From Staphylococcus epidermidis (lineage in GTDB: Bacteria > Bacillota > Bacilli > Staphylococcales > Staphylococcaceae), in assembly GCF_006742205.1 (NCBI RefSeq), contig NZ_AP019721.1, positions 1,364,001 to 1,428,000 on the forward strand: a stretch of 64,000 nucleotides of DNA, in the 5' to 3' direction. The notes under the pieces are model-generated. The model was not told the origin of the DNA. It did not search any database and saw only the letters and a program-made list of their open reading frames with translations. Positions 10,601 through 25,600 of the stretch are shown here, in pieces (position 1 is the stretch's first letter; every line of letters starts with the position of its first letter). The position numbers were made by a program, and so were the translations under genes.

Positions 10601-13600
10601 GAGCCTAATAGTTGGAAAAACAACATCGGTACTACAACAAAAACTGTTACAGTTACTCTACCTAATCATCAAGGTACGAGAACTGTAGATATTCCAATAA
10701 CAATCTATCCAACAGTTACAGCTAAGAATCCAGTAAGAGATCAAAAAGGACGAAACTTAACCAATGGTACTGACGTTTATAATTATATTATTTTTGAAAA
10801 TAATAACCGTCTTGGAGGAACAGCTTCTTGGAAAGACAATCGTCAACCTGATAAAAACATAGCCGGTGTACAAAATTTAATTGCACTTGTTAATTATCCT
10901 GGCATATCTACACCATTAGAAGTTCCTGTTAAAGTGTGGGTATATAATTTTGATTTCACTCAACCTATCTACAAAATTCAAGTAGGAGATACATTCCCTA
11001 AAGGAACATGGGCAGGCTATTACAAACATCTTGAAAATGGAGAGGGATTACCAATAGATGGTTGGAAATTTTATTGGAACCAGCAAAGTACAGGAACTAC
11101 TAGTGATCAATGGCAATCATTAGCATATACTAGAACTCCTTTTGTTAAAACTGGTACTTATGATGTCGTTAATCCTAGCAACTGGGGTGTTTGGCAAACA
11201 TCACAATCAGCTAAATTTATAGTTACAAATGCTAAACCTAATCAACCAACCATAACTCAGTCTAAAACTGGTGATGTAACAGTAACACCTGGTGCTGTGC
11301 GTAATATACTAATAAGTGGGACAAATGATTATATCCAAGCATCTGCAGATAAGATTGTTATTAATAAAAATGGAAATAAATTAACTACATTTGTTAAAAA
11401 TAATGATGGTCGTTGGACTGTTGAAACTGGGTCACCTGACATAAATGGTATCGGACCAACAAATAACGGAACTGCTATATCTTTAAGTCGATTAGCAGTT
11501 AGACCTGGGGATTCAATAGAAGCAATAGCGACTGAAGGTTCCGGAGAAACTATAAGTACTTCAGCAACTAGTGAAATTTATATTGTCAAAGCTCCACAAC
11601 CTGAACAAGTAGCAACTCATACTTATGATAATGGAACATTCGATATATTACCTGACAATTCACGTAATTCTTTAAATCCAACTGAACGTGTCGAAATTAA
11701 TTACACTGAAAAATTAAATGGCAATGAAACACAAAAATCATTCACTATTACTAAAAATAACAACGGCAAATGGACGATAAATAATAAACCAAATTATGTC
11801 GAGTTCAATCAGGATAATGGTAAAGTTGTATTTTCGGCCAATACAATTAAACCTAATTCTCAAATTACAATAACTCCTAAAGCAGGTCAGGGTAACACTG
11901 AAAACACAAATCCTACTGTAATTCAAGCACCTGCGCAACATACTTTAACAATCAATGAAATTGTTAAAGAACAGGGTCAAAATGTGACTAATGATGATAT
12001 TAATAATGCGGTTCAAGTGCCAAATAAAAATAGAGTTGCGATTAAACAAGGAAACGCTCTTCCAACAAATTTAGCTGGTGGTAGTACATCACATATTCCA
12101 GTAGTTATTTATTACAGTGATGGAAGTTCTGAAGAAGCTACTGAGACTGTTAGAACTAAAGTTAATAAAACCGAATTAATCAATGCTCGTCGTCGACTAG
12201 ATGAAGAAATTAGTAAAGAGAACAAAACACCATCAAGTATCAGAAACTTTGATCAAGCTATGAATCGTGCTCAATCACAAATTAATACAGCTAAAAGTGA
12301 TGCTGACCAAGTTATAGGCACAGAATTTGCAACACCTCAACAAGTAAATTCAGCTTTATCTAAAGTTCAAGCGGCACAAAATAAAATAAATGAAGCTAAA
12401 GCATTATTACAAAACAAGGCTGATAATAGTCAACTTGTGAGAGCAAAAGAACAATTACAACAATCGATTCAACCAGCCGCTTCAACTGATGGTATGACTC
12501 AAGATAGCACAAGGAACTACAAAAATAAACGCCAAGCAGCTGAACAAGCAATACAACATGCAAATAGCGTTATAAATAATGGAGATGCAACATCCCAACA
12601 AATTAATGATGCTAAAAACACAGTTGAACAGGCACAGAGAGATTATGTTGAAGCTAAAAGCAACTTACGTGCTGATAAGTCACAGTTACAAAGCGCTTAT
12701 GATACGTTAAATAGAGATGTTTTAACAAATGATAAAAAGCCAGCATCTGTAAGACGCTATAATGAAGCCATTTCAAATATTAGAAAAGAATTAGATACAG
12801 CTAAAGCGGATGCAAGTAGTACTTTGCGAAACACCAATCCTTCCGTTGAACAAGTTAGAGACGCTTTAAATAAAATAAATACTGTTCAACCTAAAGTGAA
12901 TCAAGCAATTGCTTTACTTCAACCAAAAGAAAATAATTCAGAACTTGTACAAGCTAAAAAACGTTTACAAGACGCTGTAAATGACATACCTCAAACACAA
13001 GGTATGACACAACAAACAATTAATAATTATAATGACAAACAACGTGAAGCTGAAAGAGCACTTACATCTGCACAAAGAGTGATTGATAATGGGGATGCTA
13101 CAACTCAAGAAATTACTTCTGAAAAATCTAAAGTAGAGCAAGCAATGCAAGCTTTAACTAATGCTAAAAGTAATCTGAGAGCTGATAAGAATGAGTTACA
13201 GACTGCATATAACAAATTAATTGAGAACGTATCTACCAATGGTAAAAAACCGGCGAGTATACGTCAATACGAAACAGCCAAAGCCAGAATACAAAATCAA
13301 ATTAATGATGCTAAAAATGAAGCGGAGCGAATTTTAGGTAATGATAATCCACAAGTATCACAAGTAACTCAAGCATTGAACAAAATCAAAGCTATTCAAC
13401 CAAAATTAACAGAAGCTATCAACATGCTTCAAAACAAAGAAAATAATACAGAATTAGTCAATGCTAAAAACAGACTTGAAAATGCAGTAAATGATACAGA
13501 TCCAACACACGGTATGACTCAAGAAACAATTAATAATTACAACGCTAAAAAGCGAGAAGCTCAAAATGAAATACAAAAAGCGAACATGATTATTAATAAT

Positions 13601-16600
13601 GGAGATGCTACTGCTCAAGATATTTCTTCTGAAAAATCTAAAGTAGAGCAAGTATTACAAGCATTACAAAATGCTAAGAATGACTTAAGAGCTGATAAAA
13701 GAGAATTACAGACTGCATACAATAAACTTATACAAAATGTTAATACCAATGGTAAAAAACCATCTAGTATTCAAAACTATAAGTCTGCAAGACGAAATAT
13801 CGAAAACCAATATAATACCGCTAAAAATGAAGCACATAATGTTCTTGAAAATACAAACCCTACTGTAAATGCAGTAGAAGATGCTTTACGTAAGATAAAT
13901 GCAATTCAACCAGAGGTTACAAAAGCTATTAATATACTTCAAGATAAAGAAGATAATAGCGAACTTGTTAGAGCAAAAGAAAAATTAGATCAAGCGATTA
14001 ATAGTCAACCATCACTAAATGGTATGACTCAAGAATCTATTAATAATTACACAACAAAACGTAGAGAAGCACAAAATATAGCAAGTTCTGCTGACACTAT
14101 TATTAATAATGGGGATGCATCTATTGAACAAATAACAGAAAATAAAATTCGAGTTGAAGAGGCAACTAATGCACTTAACGAAGCAAAACAACATTTAACG
14201 GCAGATACAACTTCTTTAAAAACTGAAGTACGGAAATTAAGTAGGAGAGGCGACACAAACAACAAAAAGCCTAGCAGTGTTAGTGCTTATAACAATACTA
14301 TTCATTCGCTACAATCTGAAATTACACAGACTGAAAATAGAGCAAATACTATCATCAATAAGCCTATTCGTTCTGTTGAAGAAGTAAATAATGCATTGCA
14401 TGAAGTAAACCAATTGAACCAACGCTTAACAGATACAATTAACTTATTACAACCTTTAGCGAATAAAGAAAGCTTAAAAGAAGCTCGTAATCGACTTGAA
14501 AGTAAAATTAATGAAACCGTTCAAACAGACGGTATGACTCAACAATCTGTTGAGAATTATAAGCAAGCTAAAATAAAAGCTCAAAATGAATCTAGTATTG
14601 CACAAACTCTTATTAATAATGGTGATGCATCTGATCAAGAAGTTTCTACAGAAATAGAAAAATTAAATCAAAAGCTGTCTGAATTAACAAATTCAATCAA
14701 TCACTTAACAGTTAATAAAGAACCTTTAGAAACTGCCAAAAATCAGTTACAAGCAAATATTGACCAAAAACCTAGCACTGATGGTATGACGCAACAATCT
14801 GTACAAAGCTATGAACGTAAACTACAAGAAGCCAAAGATAAAATAAACTCAATTAATAATGTCTTAGCTAACAATCCAGATGTTAATGCTATCAGAACAA
14901 ACAAAGTTGAGACGGAACAAATCAATAATGAATTAACACAGGCGAAACAAGGTCTTACTGTTGATAAACAACCATTGATTAATGCAAAAACTGCTTTGCA
15001 ACAAAGTCTAGATAATCAACCAAGTACTACTGGTATGACTGAAGCAACAATTCAAAATTATAACGCTAAACGTCAAAAAGCAGAGCAAGTTATACAAAAT
15101 GCAAATAAAATTATTGAAAACGCTCAACCTAGTGTACAACAAGTGTCTGATGAGAAATCTAAGGTAGAGCAAGCACTCAGTGAATTGAACAACGCCAAAT
15201 CAGCGCTTAGAGCTGATAAACAAGAATTACAGCAAGCATATAATCAGTTGATTCAACCAACGGATTTAAATAATAAGAAACCAGCTTCTATCACTGCGTA
15301 CAATCAAAGATATCAACAATTTAGTAACGAATTGAACAGCACTAAAACAAATACAGATCGCATTTTAAAAGAGCAAAATCCAAGTGTAGCTGATGTCAAC
15401 AATGCACTAAATAAAGTAAGAGAAGTACAACAAAAATTAAACGAAGCCAGAGCACTTTTACAAAATAAAGAAGATAATAGTGCACTAGTTCGAGCCAAAG
15501 AACAACTTCAACAGGCAGTTGACCAAGTCCCTTCAACAGAAGGTATGACGCAACAAACTAAAGATGATTACAATTCAAAACAACAAGCTGCTCAACAAGA
15601 AATATCAAAAGCACAACAAGTTATCGATAATGGCGATGCGACTACACAACAAATTTCTAACGCCAAAACAAATGTTGAACGCGCTTTAGAAGCATTAAAT
15701 AATGCAAAAACTGGTTTAAGAGCAGATAAAGAGGAACTTCAAAATGCATATAATCAATTAACTCAAAATATTGATACGAGCGGTAAAACGCCTGCAAGTA
15801 TCAGGAAATACAATGAAGCTAAGTCACGTATTCAAACTCAAATTGATTCAGCTAAAAATGAAGCAAACAGTATTTTAACAAATGACAATCCTCAAGTATC
15901 ACAAGTGACTGCTGCGTTAAACAAAATAAAAGCTGTTCAACCTGAATTAGATAAAGCGATAGCAATGCTTAAAAATAAAGAGAATAATAATGCATTGGTT
16001 CAAGCGAAACAACAACTTCAACAAATTGTTAATGAAGTAGATCCAACACAAGGCATGACAACAGATACTGCTAATAACTATAAATCAAAAAAACGTGAAG
16101 CTGAAGATGAAATACAAAAAGCTCAACAAATCATTAACAATGGCGATGCCACTGAGCAACAAATTACTAACGAAACAAATAGAGTAAATCAAGCGATTAA
16201 TGCAATAAACAAAGCCAAAAACGATTTACGTGCTGATAAGTCTCAATTGGAAAATGCTTATAACCAATTAATACAAAATGTTGATACAAATGGTAAAAAA
16301 CCTGCTAGTATTCAACAATACCAAGCTGCTCGACAAGCTATTGAGACGCAATACAATAACGCTAAATCAGAAGCACATCAAATTCTTGAAAATAGTAACC
16401 CTTCAGTTAATGAAGTAGCACAAGCATTACAAAAAGTTGAAGCTGTACAACTTAAAGTTAATGACGCGATTCATATACTTCAAAATAAAGAGAATAATAG
16501 TGCACTTGTCACAGCTAAAAATCAACTTCAGCAATCAGTTAATGATCAACCATTAACAACAGGTATGACTCAAGATTCTATTAATAACTATGAAGCTAAG

Positions 16601-19600
16601 AGAAATGAGGCTCAAAGTGCTATCAGAAATGCAGAAGCTGTCATCAACAATGGCGATGCAACTGCAAAACAAATTTCAGACGAGAAATCTAAAGTTGAAC
16701 AAGCACTAGCACATTTGAATGATGCTAAACAGCAATTAACTGCAGATACTACTGAATTACAAACAGCAGTTCAACAATTAAACAGAAGAGGCGATACAAA
16801 TAATAAAAAGCCAAGAAGTATCAATGCATATAATAAAGCAATTCAATCATTAGAAACACAAATTACTTCTGCTAAAGATAATGCCAACGCTGTGATACAA
16901 AAACCTATACGTACTGTTCAAGAGGTAAATAATGCATTACAACAAGTAAATCAGTTGAATCAACAATTAACTGAAGCAATTAATCAACTTCAACCGCTAT
17001 CAAATAATGATGCATTAAAAGCTGCAAGATTAAATTTAGAAAATAAAATTAATCAAACTGTACAAACTGATGGTATGACACAACAATCTATAGAGGCTTA
17101 TCAAAACGCTAAACGCGTAGCCCAAAATGAATCTAACACTGCTTTAGCATTAATTAATAACGGCGATGCCGATGAACAACAAATTACAACTGAAACAGAC
17201 CGAGTCAATCAGCAAACTACAAACTTAACTCAAGCAATTAACGGGTTAACAGTTAATAAAGAACCATTAGAAACCGCTAAAACAGCGTTACAAAATAACA
17301 TCGACCAGGTACCTAGTACAGATGGTATGACTCAGCAATCTGTTGCAAATTATAATCAAAAACTACAAATAGCTAAAAACGAAATTAACACAATTAATAA
17401 CGTTTTAGCGAACAATCCAGATGTTAATGCAATCAAAACGAATAAAGCAGAAGCGGAACGAATCAGTAACGATTTAACACAAGCTAAGAATAACTTACAA
17501 GTTGATACTCAACCTTTAGAAAAAATAAAAAGACAACTTCAAGATGAAATTGATCAAGGTACTAACACAGATGGAATGACTCAAGATTCAGTGGATAATT
17601 ACAATGATAGCTTAAGTGCAGCAATTATAGAAAAAGGCAAAGTAAATAAATTACTTAAACGTAATCCGACAGTAGAACAAGTTAAAGAGAGCGTTGCTAA
17701 TGCACAACAAGTCATACAAGATTTACAAAATGCTCGAACTTCACTTGTTCCAGACAAAACTCAACTTCAAGAAGCTAAAAATAGATTAGAAAACAGTATT
17801 AACCAACAAACAGATACTGACGGCATGACTCAAGATTCGCTTAACAATTATAATGATAAATTAGCAAAAGCTAGACAAAACCTTGAAAAAATATCTAAAG
17901 TTTTAGGTGGTCAACCTACTGTAGCTGAAATTAGACAAAATACAGATGAAGCAAATGCACATAAACAAGCATTAGACACTGCACGTTCTCAACTTACATT
18001 AAATAGAGAGCCATATATCAATCATATTAATAATGAAAGTCATTTAAATAACGCGCAAAAAGATAATTTTAAAGCTCAAGTTAACTCAGCACCTAATCAT
18101 AATACTTTAGAAACGATTAAAAATAAGGCTGATACTTTAAATCAATCTATGACAGCATTAAGTGAAAGTATTGCAGATTACGAAAATCAAAAACAACAAG
18201 AAAATTATTTAGATGCATCTAACAATAAACGTCAAGACTATGACAATGCAGTCAATGCGGCTAAAGGTATTTTAAACCAAACTCAAAGTCCGACAATGAG
18301 TGCTGATGTGATTGATCAAAAAGCTGAAGATGTTAAACGTACGAAAACTGCGTTAGATGGAAATCAAAGATTAGAAGTTGCTAAACAACAAGCACTTAAT
18401 CATTTAAATACCTTAAATGATTTAAACGATGCTCAGCGACAAACTTTAACTGATACTATAAATCACTCTCCAAACATCAATTCAGTGAATCAAGCTAAAG
18501 AAAAAGCTAATACTGTTAACACAGCAATGACTCAACTGAAACAAACTATTGCTAACTATGACGATGAATTGCATGACGGCAATTACATTAATGCAGATAA
18601 AGACAAAAAAGATGCTTATAATAACGCTGTTAACAATGCTAAACAACTGATTAATCAATCTGATGCTAATCAAGCACAACTTGATCCAGCTGAAATTAAT
18701 AAAGTTACACAAAGAGTCAATACGACTAAAAATGATCTAAATGGTAATGACAAATTGGCTGAAGCTAAAAGAGATGCTAATACAACCATTGATGGTTTAA
18801 CTTATCTAAATGAAGCTCAACGTAACAAAGCTAAAGAAAATGTAGGCAAAGCTTCTACAAAAACAAATATTACGAGTCAGTTACAAGATTACAATCAATT
18901 GAATATTGCTATGCAAGCATTACGTAACAGTGTGAACGACGTTAACAATGTTAAAGCAAATAGCAATTATATAAATGAAGATAATGGTCCAAAAGAAGCT
19001 TACAATCAAGCCGTTACTCATGCTCAAACATTGATAAATGCACAATCTAACCCTGAAATGAGCCGTGACGTAGTAAATCAAAAAACACAAGCAGTAAATA
19101 CTGCCCATCAGAATTTACATGGACAACAAAAGTTAGAACAAGCACAAAGTAGTGCTAATACAGAAATCGGTAACTTACCAAACTTAACTAATACTCAAAA
19201 AGCTAAAGAAAAGGAACTGGTAAATAGTAAACAAACTCGTACGGAAGTACAAGAACAACTTAACCAAGCTAAGTCACTAGATAGTTCTATGGGCACGTTA
19301 AAATCATTAGTTGCTAAACAACCTACAGTACAAAAAACAAGTGTTTATATTAACGAAGATCAACCTGAGCAATCTGCCTACAATGATTCCATTACAATGG
19401 GACAAACTATAATTAATAAAACAGCTGATCCAGTACTTGATAAAACTTTAGTTGATAACGCAATCAGTAACATTTCAACTAAAGAGAATGCACTGCATGG
19501 TGAACAAAAATTAACAACTGCTAAAACGGAAGCAATTAATGCACTTAATACATTAGCTGATTTAAACACACCTCAGAAAGAGGCTATTAAAACAGCTATT

Positions 19601-22600
19601 AACACTGCTCATACAAGAACTGATGTAACTGCAGAGCAAAGTAAGGCTAATCAAATAAATAGTGCAATGCACACGTTGAGACAAAACATTTCTGACAACG
19701 AATCAGTAACAAACGAAAGTAATTATATTAACGCTGAACCCGAAAAACAACATGCCTTTACTGAGGCTCTAAATAATGCTAAAGAAATAGTTAATGAACA
19801 ACAAGCCACTCTTGATGCCAATTCAATTAACCAAAAAGCACAAGCGATTCTTACTACTAAAAATGCTTTAGATGGTGAAGAACAATTACGTCGTGCTAAA
19901 GAAAATGCCGATCAAGAAATCAATACGTTAAATCAATTGACTGATGCGCAAAGAAATAGTGAAAAAGGTTTAGTCAACAGTTCTCAAACTAGAACAGAAG
20001 TTGCTTCTCAATTAGCAAAAGCTAAAGAACTAAATAAGGTGATGGAACAACTGAATCACCTTATCAATGGTAAAAACCAAATGATAAATAGCAGTAAATT
20101 TATCAATGAAGATGCGAACCAACAACAAGCATATTCAAATGCGATTGCAAGTGCAGAAGCGCTTAAAAACAAATCACAAAACCCTGAATTAGATAAAGTA
20201 ACAATTGAACAAGCAATTAATAATATTAATTCTGCAATTAACAATCTAAACGGTGAAGCTAAACTGACTAAAGCTAAAGAAGATGCTGTTGCTTCAATAA
20301 ACAACCTAAGCGGATTAACAAACGAGCAAAAAACAAAAGAAAATCAAGCCGTTAATGGCGCTCAAACTAGAGACCAAGTTGCTAATAAATTACGTGATGC
20401 TGAAGCATTAGATCAATCAATGCAAACATTACGTGACTTAGTTAACAATCAAAATGCAATACATTCAACAAGTAATTATTTTAACGAGGATTCAACTCAA
20501 AAGAATACTTATGATAATGCAATTGATAATGGCTCGACATATATAACTGGTCAACACAATCCAGAATTAAATAAATCTACTATTGATCAAACGATTAGCC
20601 GAATTAACACAGCTAAAAATGATTTACATGGTGTAGAAAAGTTACAAAGAGATAAGGGAACTGCTAATCAAGAAATTGGACAATTAGGTTATTTAAATGA
20701 CCCTCAAAAATCTGGTGAGGAATCCTTAGTCAACGGTTCAAATACACGTTCTGAAGTAGAAGAGCATCTTAATGAAGCTAAATCATTAAATAATGCAATG
20801 AAACAATTAAGAGATAAAGTAGCTGAAAAGACTAATGTCAAACAAAGTAGCGATTACATTAATGATTCAACTGAACATCAACGTGGGTATGATCAAGCAC
20901 TTCAAGAAGCAGAAAATATTATTAATGAAATCGGTAATCCAACATTAAATAAATCGGAAATTGAACAAAAGTTACAACAATTGACTGACGCTCAAAATGC
21001 GTTACAAGGTTCACATCTATTAGAAGAAGCTAAAAATAATGCGATTACTGGAATCAATAAACTTACAGCATTAAATGATGCACAACGTCAAAAAGCAATT
21101 GAAAATGTTCAAGCACAGCAGACAATCCCAGCAGTTAATCAACAATTAACTTTGGATAGAGAAATAAATACTGCAATGCAAGCTTTACGAGATAAAGTAG
21201 GCCAACAAAATAACGTTCACCAACAAAGTAATTATTTCAATGAAGATGAACAACCAAAACATAACTATGATAATTCTGTACAAGCCGGTCAAACTATTAT
21301 TGATAAACTTCAAGATCCAATCATGAACAAAAATGAAATTGAGCAGGCTATTAATCAAATCAATACGACTCAAACAGCGTTAAGTGGAGAAAATAAATTA
21401 CACACTGACCAAGAAAGCACAAATAGACAAATAGAAGGTTTATCTAGTTTGAACACAGCTCAAATCAACGCCGAAAAAGATTTAGTCAATCAAGCTAAAA
21501 CAAGAACAGATGTTGCTCAAAAGTTAGCTGCAGCTAAAGAAATAAATTCTGCTATGAGTAATTTAAGAGATGGCATTCAAAATAAAGAGGACATCAAACG
21601 TAGCAGTGCATATATCAACGCAGATCCGACTAAAGTTACAGCTTACGATCAAGCACTACAGAACGCAGAAAATATCATCAATGCCACACCAAACGTAGAG
21701 CTTAATAAAGCTACAATTGAACAAGCGCTATCACGCGTTCAACAAGCACAACAAGATCTTGATGGTGTTCAACAATTAGCTAATGCTAAACAACAAGCTA
21801 CACAAACTGTCAATGGGTTAAATAGCTTAAATGACGGTCAAAAGCGTGAATTAAATCTATTAATTAATTCAGCTAATACCCGTACAAAAGTACAAGAAGA
21901 ATTAAACAAAGCAACTGAATTGAACCATGCGATGGAAGCTTTAAGAAACAGTGTTCAAAACGTTGATCAAGTAAAACAAAGTAGCAATTATGTCAATGAA
22001 GATCAACCTGAACAGCACAATTATGATAATGCTGTCAATGAAGCTCAAGCTACAATCAACAACAATGCTCAACCTGTTCTAGACAAATTAGCTATAGAAC
22101 GTTTAACTCAAACTGTTAACACTACAAAAGATGCATTACATGGTGCTCAAAAACTGACACAAGACCAACAAGCTGCTGAAACTGGAATACGTGGTTTAAC
22201 GAGTCTCAATGAACCTCAGAAAAATGCTGAAGTAGCTAAAGTAACTGCAGCAACAACACGTGATGAAGTGAGAAATATTCGTCAAGAAGCAACAACATTA
22301 GATACTGCAATGCTTGGTTTACGTAAAAGCATTAAAGATAAAAACGATACTAAAAATAGTAGTAAATATATTAATGAGGATCATGACCAACAACAAGCTT
22401 ATGACAATGCTGTAAATAATGCTCAACAAGTTATCGATGAAACTCAAGCAACGTTAAGCTCAGATACAATCAATCAATTGGCAAATGCCGTAACTCAAGC
22501 TAAATCTAATCTTCATGGAGATACTAAACTACAACACGATAAAGATAGTGCTAAACAAACGATTGCTCAATTACAGAATTTGAATTCAGCTCAAAAACAT

Positions 22601-25600
22601 ATGGAAGATTCTTTAATTGATAATGAATCTACACGTACGCAAGTCCAACACGATTTAACAGAAGCTCAAGCTTTAGATGGTTTAATGGGTGCCTTAAAAG
22701 AAAGTATTAAAGATTATACTAATATTGTTTCAAACGGTAATTACATCAATGCGGAACCATCTAAGAAACAAGCATATGATGCAGCTGTACAAAATGCTCA
22801 AAATATAATAAATGGAACGAATCAACCAACAATTAATAAAGGTAATGTCACTACAGCAACACAAACCGTGAAAAATACTAAAGATGCCTTAGACGGTGAT
22901 CATAGATTAGAGGAAGCTAAAAATAATGCCAATCAAACAATCAGAAATCTATCTAATTTGAACAATGCCCAAAAAGATGCAGAGAAAAATCTAGTTAATA
23001 GCGCATCAACATTAGAACAAGTTCAACAAAACTTACAAACCGCTCAACAATTAGATAATGCTATGGGTGAGTTACGACAAAGTATTGCTAAAAAAGATCA
23101 AGTGAAAGCAGATAGTAAATATCTAAATGAAGATCCTCAAATTAAGCAAAACTATGATGATGCAGTTCAACGTGTTGAAACTATTATTAACGAAACTCAA
23201 AACCCTGAATTACTTAAAGCAAACATTGACCAAGCAACTCAATCCGTTCAAAATGCAGAACAAGCTTTACATGGTGCTGAAAAATTAAATCAAGACAAAC
23301 AAACGTCTTCGACAGAACTAGATGGATTAACAGATTTAACAGATGCACAACGTGAAAAACTCAGAGAACAAATTAACACTTCTAATAGTAGAGATGATAT
23401 TAAGCAAAAAATTGAGCAAGCAAAAGCACTAAATGACGCAATGAAAAAACTTAAAGAACAAGTTGCGCAAAAAGATGGTGTTCATGCTAACAGTGATTAT
23501 ACAAATGAAGATTCTGCACAAAAAGATGCGTATAATAATGCACTTAAACAAGCGGAAGACATTATTAATAACAGCTCAAATCCTAACTTAAATGCACAAG
23601 ACATTACTAATGCTTTAAATAATATTAAACAAGCACAAGATAACCTTCATGGAGCTCAAAAATTACAGCAAGACAAAAATACAACTAATCAAGCCATTGG
23701 TAACTTAAATCATCTTAATCAACCTCAAAAAGATGCGCTTATACAAGCTATTAATGGAGCTACATCTAGGGACCAAGTTGCAGAAAAACTTAAAGAGGCC
23801 GAAGCGCTTGATGAAGCTATGAAACAACTTGAAGATCAAGTGAATCAAGATGATCAAATTTCAAATAGCAGCCCATTCATAAATGAAGACTCAGACAAAC
23901 AAAAAACTTATAATGATAAAATCCAAGCTGCAAAAGAAATAATTAATCAAACATCTAATCCAACCTTAGATAAACAAAAAATTGCTGATACACTTCAAAA
24001 TATTAAAGATGCAGTGAATAATTTACATGGTGATCAAAAATTAGCTCAATCTAAACAAGATGCTAATAATCAATTAAATCATTTAGATGACTTAACCGAA
24101 GAACAAAAAAACCATTTTAAACCGTTAATTAATAATGCTGATACTCGAGATGAGGTAAATAAACAACTAGAGATTGCTAAACAATTAAATGGTGATATGA
24201 GTACACTTCATAAAGTCATAAATGATAAAGATCAAATTCAACATTTAAGCAATTACATTAATGCTGATAATGATAAAAAACAAAATTATGATAATGCTAT
24301 TAAAGAAGCTGAGGATTTAATTCATAATCATCCAGATACATTAGATCATAAAGCATTACAAGATTTATTAAACAAGATAGACCAAGCGCATAACGAATTA
24401 AATGGAGAATCCAGATTTAAACAGGCTTTAGACAATGCTTTAAACGACATAGATAGCTTAAACAGTCTCAATGTTCCACAACGCCAAACTGTTAAGGATA
24501 ACATCAACCATGTGACAACTCTAGAAAGTTTAGCTCAAGAATTGCAGAAAGCAAAAGAGCTTAATGATGCTATGAAAGCAATGAGAGATAGCATTATGAA
24601 TCAAGAGCAAATTCGTAAAAATAGCAATTATACTAATGAAGACTTAGCTCAACAAAATGCCTATAATCATGCAGTAGATAAAATAAATAACATTATTGGT
24701 GAAGACAATGCGACGATGGATCCTCAAATAATCAAACAAGCAACTCAAGATATAAATACAGCTATAAATGGATTAAATGGAGATCAAAAACTTCAAGATG
24801 CAAAGACAGATGCTAAACAACAAATTACTAACTTTACTGGTTTAACTGAACCACAAAAACAAGCATTGGAAAACATCATTAACCAACAAACAAGCAGAGC
24901 AAATGTTGCTAAACAGTTAAGTCATGCTAAATTCTTAAATGGAAAAATGGAAGAATTAAAAGTTGCAGTAGCCAAAGCGTCATTAGTAAGACAAAATAGT
25001 AACTATATTAATGAAGATGTCTCTGAAAAAGAAGCATATGAACAAGCTATCGCAAAAGGTCAGGAAATAATTAATTCAGAAAATAATCCAACAATAAGTA
25101 GTACTGATATCAATCGTACCATTCAAGAAATTAATGATGCTGAACAAAATCTTCATGGTGATAATAAATTAAGACAAGCACAGGAAATTGCAAAGAATGA
25201 AATACAAAATCTAGACGGATTAAATTCAGCTCAAATAACAAAATTAATCCAAGATATAGGCAGAACAACAACTAAACCTGCAGTAACTCAGAAACTAGAA
25301 GAAGCAAAAGCAATAAACCAAGCTATGCAACAACTTAAACAAAGTATAGCCGATAAGGATGCTACTCTAAATTCTAGTAACTATCTCAATGAAGATTCTG
25401 AGAAAAAGTTAGCGTACGATAATGCTGTAAGCCAAGCTGAACAACTCATAAATCAACTTAACGACCCAACTATGGATATAAGTAATATTCAAGCTATTAC
25501 TCAAAAGGTCATTCAAGCAAAAGATTCATTGCACGGTGCGAATAAACTTGCACAAAATCAAGCAGATTCAAATTTAATAATAAATCAATCAACAAATTTA

